10,938 bases of DNA from Candidatus Saccharimonadota bacterium (GTDB taxonomy: Bacteria; Patescibacteriota; Saccharimonadia; Saccharimonadales; Saccharimonadaceae), in NCBI GenBank assembly GCA_003545655.1, contig DODJ01000036.1, positions 1 to 10,938 of the forward strand, read 5' to 3'. The notes under the pieces were generated by a model, which saw nothing but the letters and a program-made list of their open reading frames with translations, did no database searches and was not told the DNA's origin. The translations under genes and the position numbers were made by a program. Each line of letters opens with the position of its first letter. Positions within the stretch are counted from its first letter, which is position 1. This document shows positions 9,801-10,938 of this stretch, in pieces.

Positions 9801-10938
9801 TGAATGGTGTGGTGGTTGGTAATGGTGCGTCAGGCCTATTGACCGTAGCTGCTACAGACGCGAATCAGTGTCTTGTTTCGGCTGGCGACGGGTCGCTTAG
9901 TTTTGTAACCTGTCCTGGGGCCACCGGGGTAAACAGTCTAAATAGCCTTACTGGTGCAATCACCCTTAATGCCGCTGATCCAAACAGTATTTCGAGTAGC
10001 GGTACTACCATCACGCTACGCGATGCTACGAATGTGCGCAAGGGGCTTGCATCGTTCGATGCTGCTAACTTTACGGTAGCGAGTGGTGCAGTAAACACGG
10101 TGCAAGATATCGGTACGGGTGCCACCCCAACCTTTGCAAGTATTAACTTAACCGCCCCGCTTAACGTAAATAATGGGGGTACGGGTGCTACTACTGCTGT
10201 TGGTGCGCGCGCCAACCTTGGTGCGGCAGCAAGTGGTGTGAATACCGATATTACTTCACTCGGTTCAGTTACTGACCTTGCTTCATCGGCAGATCTTACT
10301 ATTTCGGCAACAAGCGGTACGGTAAGCTTACAGGGAGCGGCTATGGTATTGGCGCGTGATAACGGGGTAAATAGCACGCAACTTGTATTTGCCGATCCAT
10401 CAGCAGATGTAATCTATACCCTGCAAACCGCGGCCGCTGGTACGTACGATGTATGTACGACAGCCGGAAACTGTGTCGGTGTGGGCGGTGGCGTTACTAC
10501 CGAAGGTGGTACGGTAGGGCGGCTTTCTCGCTTTGTGTCAGGTTCGGCGATAGGCGACTCTATCATTACCGATAATGGCTCAACAGTATCTATTGCTGGG
10601 GCGTTGAGCGTAAATACTATTACTCCAACTGCCGCAGCGGTGATTGGTGCGGTAACACAATCGCTTACGCTGCAAGGCTCGACTACTGCCATTACAGCTA
10701 CTGACGACACAACCACAAACACGCTTACGTTTGCGACACCGTCGGGCGCTAATAAAACCATCACTATTCCAAACGCTAGCGGTACAATTGCTATTTCAGC
10801 AACAGGGCCATTGGTGCTTGATTCAAACGGAAACCTCACCTGTCCTACGTGTCTTACCAGTGGCGGAGGTGGTGGTGGTGCGACGGGTGTTTCCACCGTA
10901 AACGGCATTACGGGTGATATTACTATTACCGCATCGGA
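6803..10938 (+). CDS. Giant repeat-rich surface fibre protein (partial, open at window end)
   Basis: One frame is open from ATG 6803 to the window edge: 1378 codons with no stop. Residues 5-27 form an uncleaved membrane anchor after a basic MNRK, so the rest should lie outside the cell. Then come a polar linker (about 30-60), a LYTSNDNNLYYYNG element (105-118), a short possible coiled coil (128-146), three 28-30-residue repeats (152-239), a beta-rich stretch, and five 134-residue repeats (455-1124). After these are a region with Cys1218/Cys1224 and a glycine run (about 1354-1359). Composition is Gly, Thr, Ser, Val and Ala-rich with few charges, as in beta-strand adhesins and phage tail fibres. 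All 14 cysteines come in close pairs. The role is inferred: surface appendage or adhesin, perhaps for host attachment. AGG at 6790-6792 may be the ribosome binding site. Confidence 0.9.
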   Translation, partial: MNRKALLPIAISLGVFTVIFAVVALFLWNASQNTVSNAPSSQTSVSTVAELPELEVDDTPLATGRQVIGGDLRVSGNVSIIDGLTSSSLQLTPLSSQTTLQAGQLYTSNDNNLYYYNGQTSANISGGLSAAQVDIAQLQADTAQLLTQPEAVVTLQGQSGNVVLTGTSGITISGTTISNSGVLTVQGRAGNVQFVGANGISVSGTTITNTGVTSLGGESGALAVGNGLSVSGGTLVNTGITQIISNSADLIVSNTGGGVYTISYAGSGAGGTVALAPLVAQEDSSDNASIAFNKTGAGNLIQLSTGTSASNKFVVDQTGTIINGSINFSQVTGVPSLVNSIAGLTGTIGLGAGLSVSAGQLVATTSVNNLVGTANQINVTGSGTLTLSLPQNIATTSSPTFAGLTLTNALSIANGGTGAVTPGGARTNLGAAASGANSDITSLSGLTTALSVAQGGTGTTSLTQNGVLIGNGTSAVTALTSSAPNQCLVSSALGELSFSSCPGAGGVTSLNSKTGAVTIAGLDPTSIDSTGASIIIRDASASVKGLASFNGTNFAVLNGSVNTVQDINIGAAPTFAGLTLTSALSVANGGTGRTSFATNGVLLGQGTGALTSVSTTTAGLCLVSGTGGSLSFSTCPGATGVTSLNGLTGGLTLGVVTASSLSQVGSTITINDASEVIKGLAAFNEENLTVTNGVVNTIQDINTGATPTFAGLTLTSALDVASGGTGLSTISANSLLIGNGTNALSTLSTTVAGQCLASGVGGVLSFVTCPGAEVVNTLNGQSGAVSVTAVDPTSIDTASGVITIKDASYTTKGLASFNGSNFSVLDGAVNTVQNIGTTASPTFEGLSLTTALGVANGGTGATNFAANGVLVGQGASAVTTVGASAEGQCLISGSGGYLSFATCPGSTGVVSVNGLVGALTVRGVSAASVLSSGTTVTIQDASDTVKGLASFNTTNFTVTNGAVNTVQDITIDATPTFAGLSLSSPLAVSSGGTGRSSFTLNGVVVGNGASGLLTVAATDANQCLVSAGDGSLSFVTCPGATGVNSLNSLTGAITLNAADPNSISSSGTTITLRDATNVRKGLASFDAANFTVASGAVNTVQDIGTGATPTFASINLTAPLNVNNGGTGATTAVGARANLGAAASGVNTDITSLGSVTDLASSADLTISATSGTVSLQGAAMVLARDNGVNSTQLVFADPSADVIYTLQTAAAGTYDVCTTAGNCVGVGGGVTTEGGTVGRLSRFVSGSAIGDSIITDNGSTVSIAGALSVNTITPTAAAVIGAVTQSLTLQGSTTAITATDDTTTNTLTFATPSGANKTITIPNASGTIAISATGPLVLDSNGNLTCPTCLTSGGGGGGATGVSTVNGITGDITITAS
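7256..7519 (+). repeat. Three short tandem repeats in the fibre (30, 30, 28 residues)
   Basis: The units are 7256-7345, 7346-7435 and 7436-7519 (residues 152-181, 182-211, 212-239). Each has a core like V-x-x-L/V-x-G-x-x-G-x-V, then G-I/L-x-[IV]-S-G-[TG]-T, and ends N-[ST]-G. The same core recurs once per long repeat downstream, so these look like a minimal building block of the fibre. Confidence 0.75.
8045..8131 (+). repeat. Tail-fibre-like 29-residue motif, copy 1
   Basis: The encoded segment begins GGTGAVTPGGARTNLGAAAS and ends DITSL (residues 415-443). The GGTG...GAR-x-NLG pattern is common in phage tail-fibre proteins. A near-identical copy lies at 10175-10261, so the two bracket the five long repeats. 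Confidence 0.75.
8165..10174 (+). repeat. Five tandem 402-bp (134-residue) repeats in the fibre
   Basis: Taking the GGTG codons as anchor, units begin at 8165, 8567, 8969, 9371 and 9773, and the next GGTG is at 10175: every step is exactly 402 bases. Each unit runs GGTG, NGV/SLL-[ILV]-G-x-G, a Cys-x13-Cys pair with LSF before the second Cys, CPG, an L-N/V-N-G core, a DAS/DAT strand, KGLA[SA]F, [NS]-T-[VI]-Q-[DN]-I, and P-T-F-x-[GS]-[LI]. Protein sequence is well kept but DNA differs at many silent sites, so the copies are old and under selection. The constant length suggests a fixed structural module, probably a stacked beta domain. Confidence 0.92.
10175..10261 (+). repeat. Tail-fibre-like 29-residue motif, copy 2
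   Basis: The segment begins GGTGATTAVGARANLGAAAS and ends DITSL (residues 1125-1153). It closes the long-repeat array and closely matches the copy at 8045-8131. After it the 134-residue period stops and the sequence becomes different. Confidence 0.75.

Noticed and set aside
8165..10174. 402-base periodicity as a CRISPR array or transposon cluster
   Set aside because: The repeats are in-frame protein modules with silent divergence; there are no short identical repeats with unique spacers, no cas genes, no transposase and no terminal inverted repeats.
10841..10852. Zinc ribbon at the Cys-Pro-Thr-Cys motif near the window end
   Set aside because: Only one CxxC pair is seen, in an extracellular Gly-rich setting, and the other cysteines of the protein form different pairs. 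A disulfide or turn is more likely; the gene continues beyond the window, so this is not fully excluded.
7147..10908. Six long minus-strand open frames opposite the fibre gene
   Set aside because: They recur with the fibre repeats and are Pro/Val/Ala-rich mirror images of its Gly/Thr-rich codons. The + frame is open for 1378 codons with clear protein repeats, so the minus frames are shadows.
6022..10938. Prophage tail region
   Set aside because: The GGTG and GAR-x-NLG motifs resemble tail fibres, but the fibre has an N-terminal membrane anchor, its partner has a signal peptide, and no phage structural, packaging or integrase gene is present.

Overview
The window reads as a chromosomal segment of a Candidate Phyla Radiation (Patescibacteria) bacterium. 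Saccharibacteria is the best guess, made from gene style rather than a search. The points behind it are: compact genes with ATGA and TAGTG overlaps; shortened, divergent F1-ATPase subunits; and a giant beta-repeat surface protein with the GGTG, TFAGLTL and NTVQDI motifs common in such genomes. TGA is a genuine stop (it ends the delta and gamma genes inside ATGA overlaps), so the TGA=glycine code of Gracilibacteria and Absconditabacteria is not used. All genes lie on the + strand.

Layout. (1) 1-611: the 3' end of a 23S rRNA gene, a spacer with two local hairpins, a 5S rRNA gene and a strong intrinsic terminator. (2) About 640-5766: a promoter and a six-gene F1-ATPase operon in the order b, delta, alpha, gamma, beta, epsilon. 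This is the classical order, but the a and c genes that normally come first are absent; the rRNA operon occupies their place. (3) 5767-6021: a regulatory gap with a perfect DnaA-box sequence, an inverted repeat and a promoter. (4) 6022-10938: a second transcription unit of two genes. The first encodes a 259-aa envelope protein with a signal peptide, an external domain and a C-terminal two-helix hairpin. The second is a very long surface fibre protein, open to the window edge (at least 1378 codons), carrying five repeats of exactly 134 residues.

The most interesting reading combines units 2 and 4. The hairpin of the 259-aa protein has the layout of an F0 c subunit: helix, cytoplasmic loop with a Gly-Arg-Asn-Pro motif, helix. 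It lacks the ion-binding carboxylate of a real c subunit. It sits beside an F1 operon without a and c, and immediately before a fibre gene. The catalytic beta subunit keeps its ATP-hydrolysis residues but has lost the aromatic adenine pocket and its C-terminal end. A testable hypothesis is an F1-type motor, not coupled to protons, that drives or anchors an extracellular fibre through a c-like membrane ring, loosely analogous to the F1-like gliding motors of mycoplasmas. The duller alternative is an ordinary but divergent ATP synthase whose a and c genes lie elsewhere, next to an unrelated surface-protein locus.
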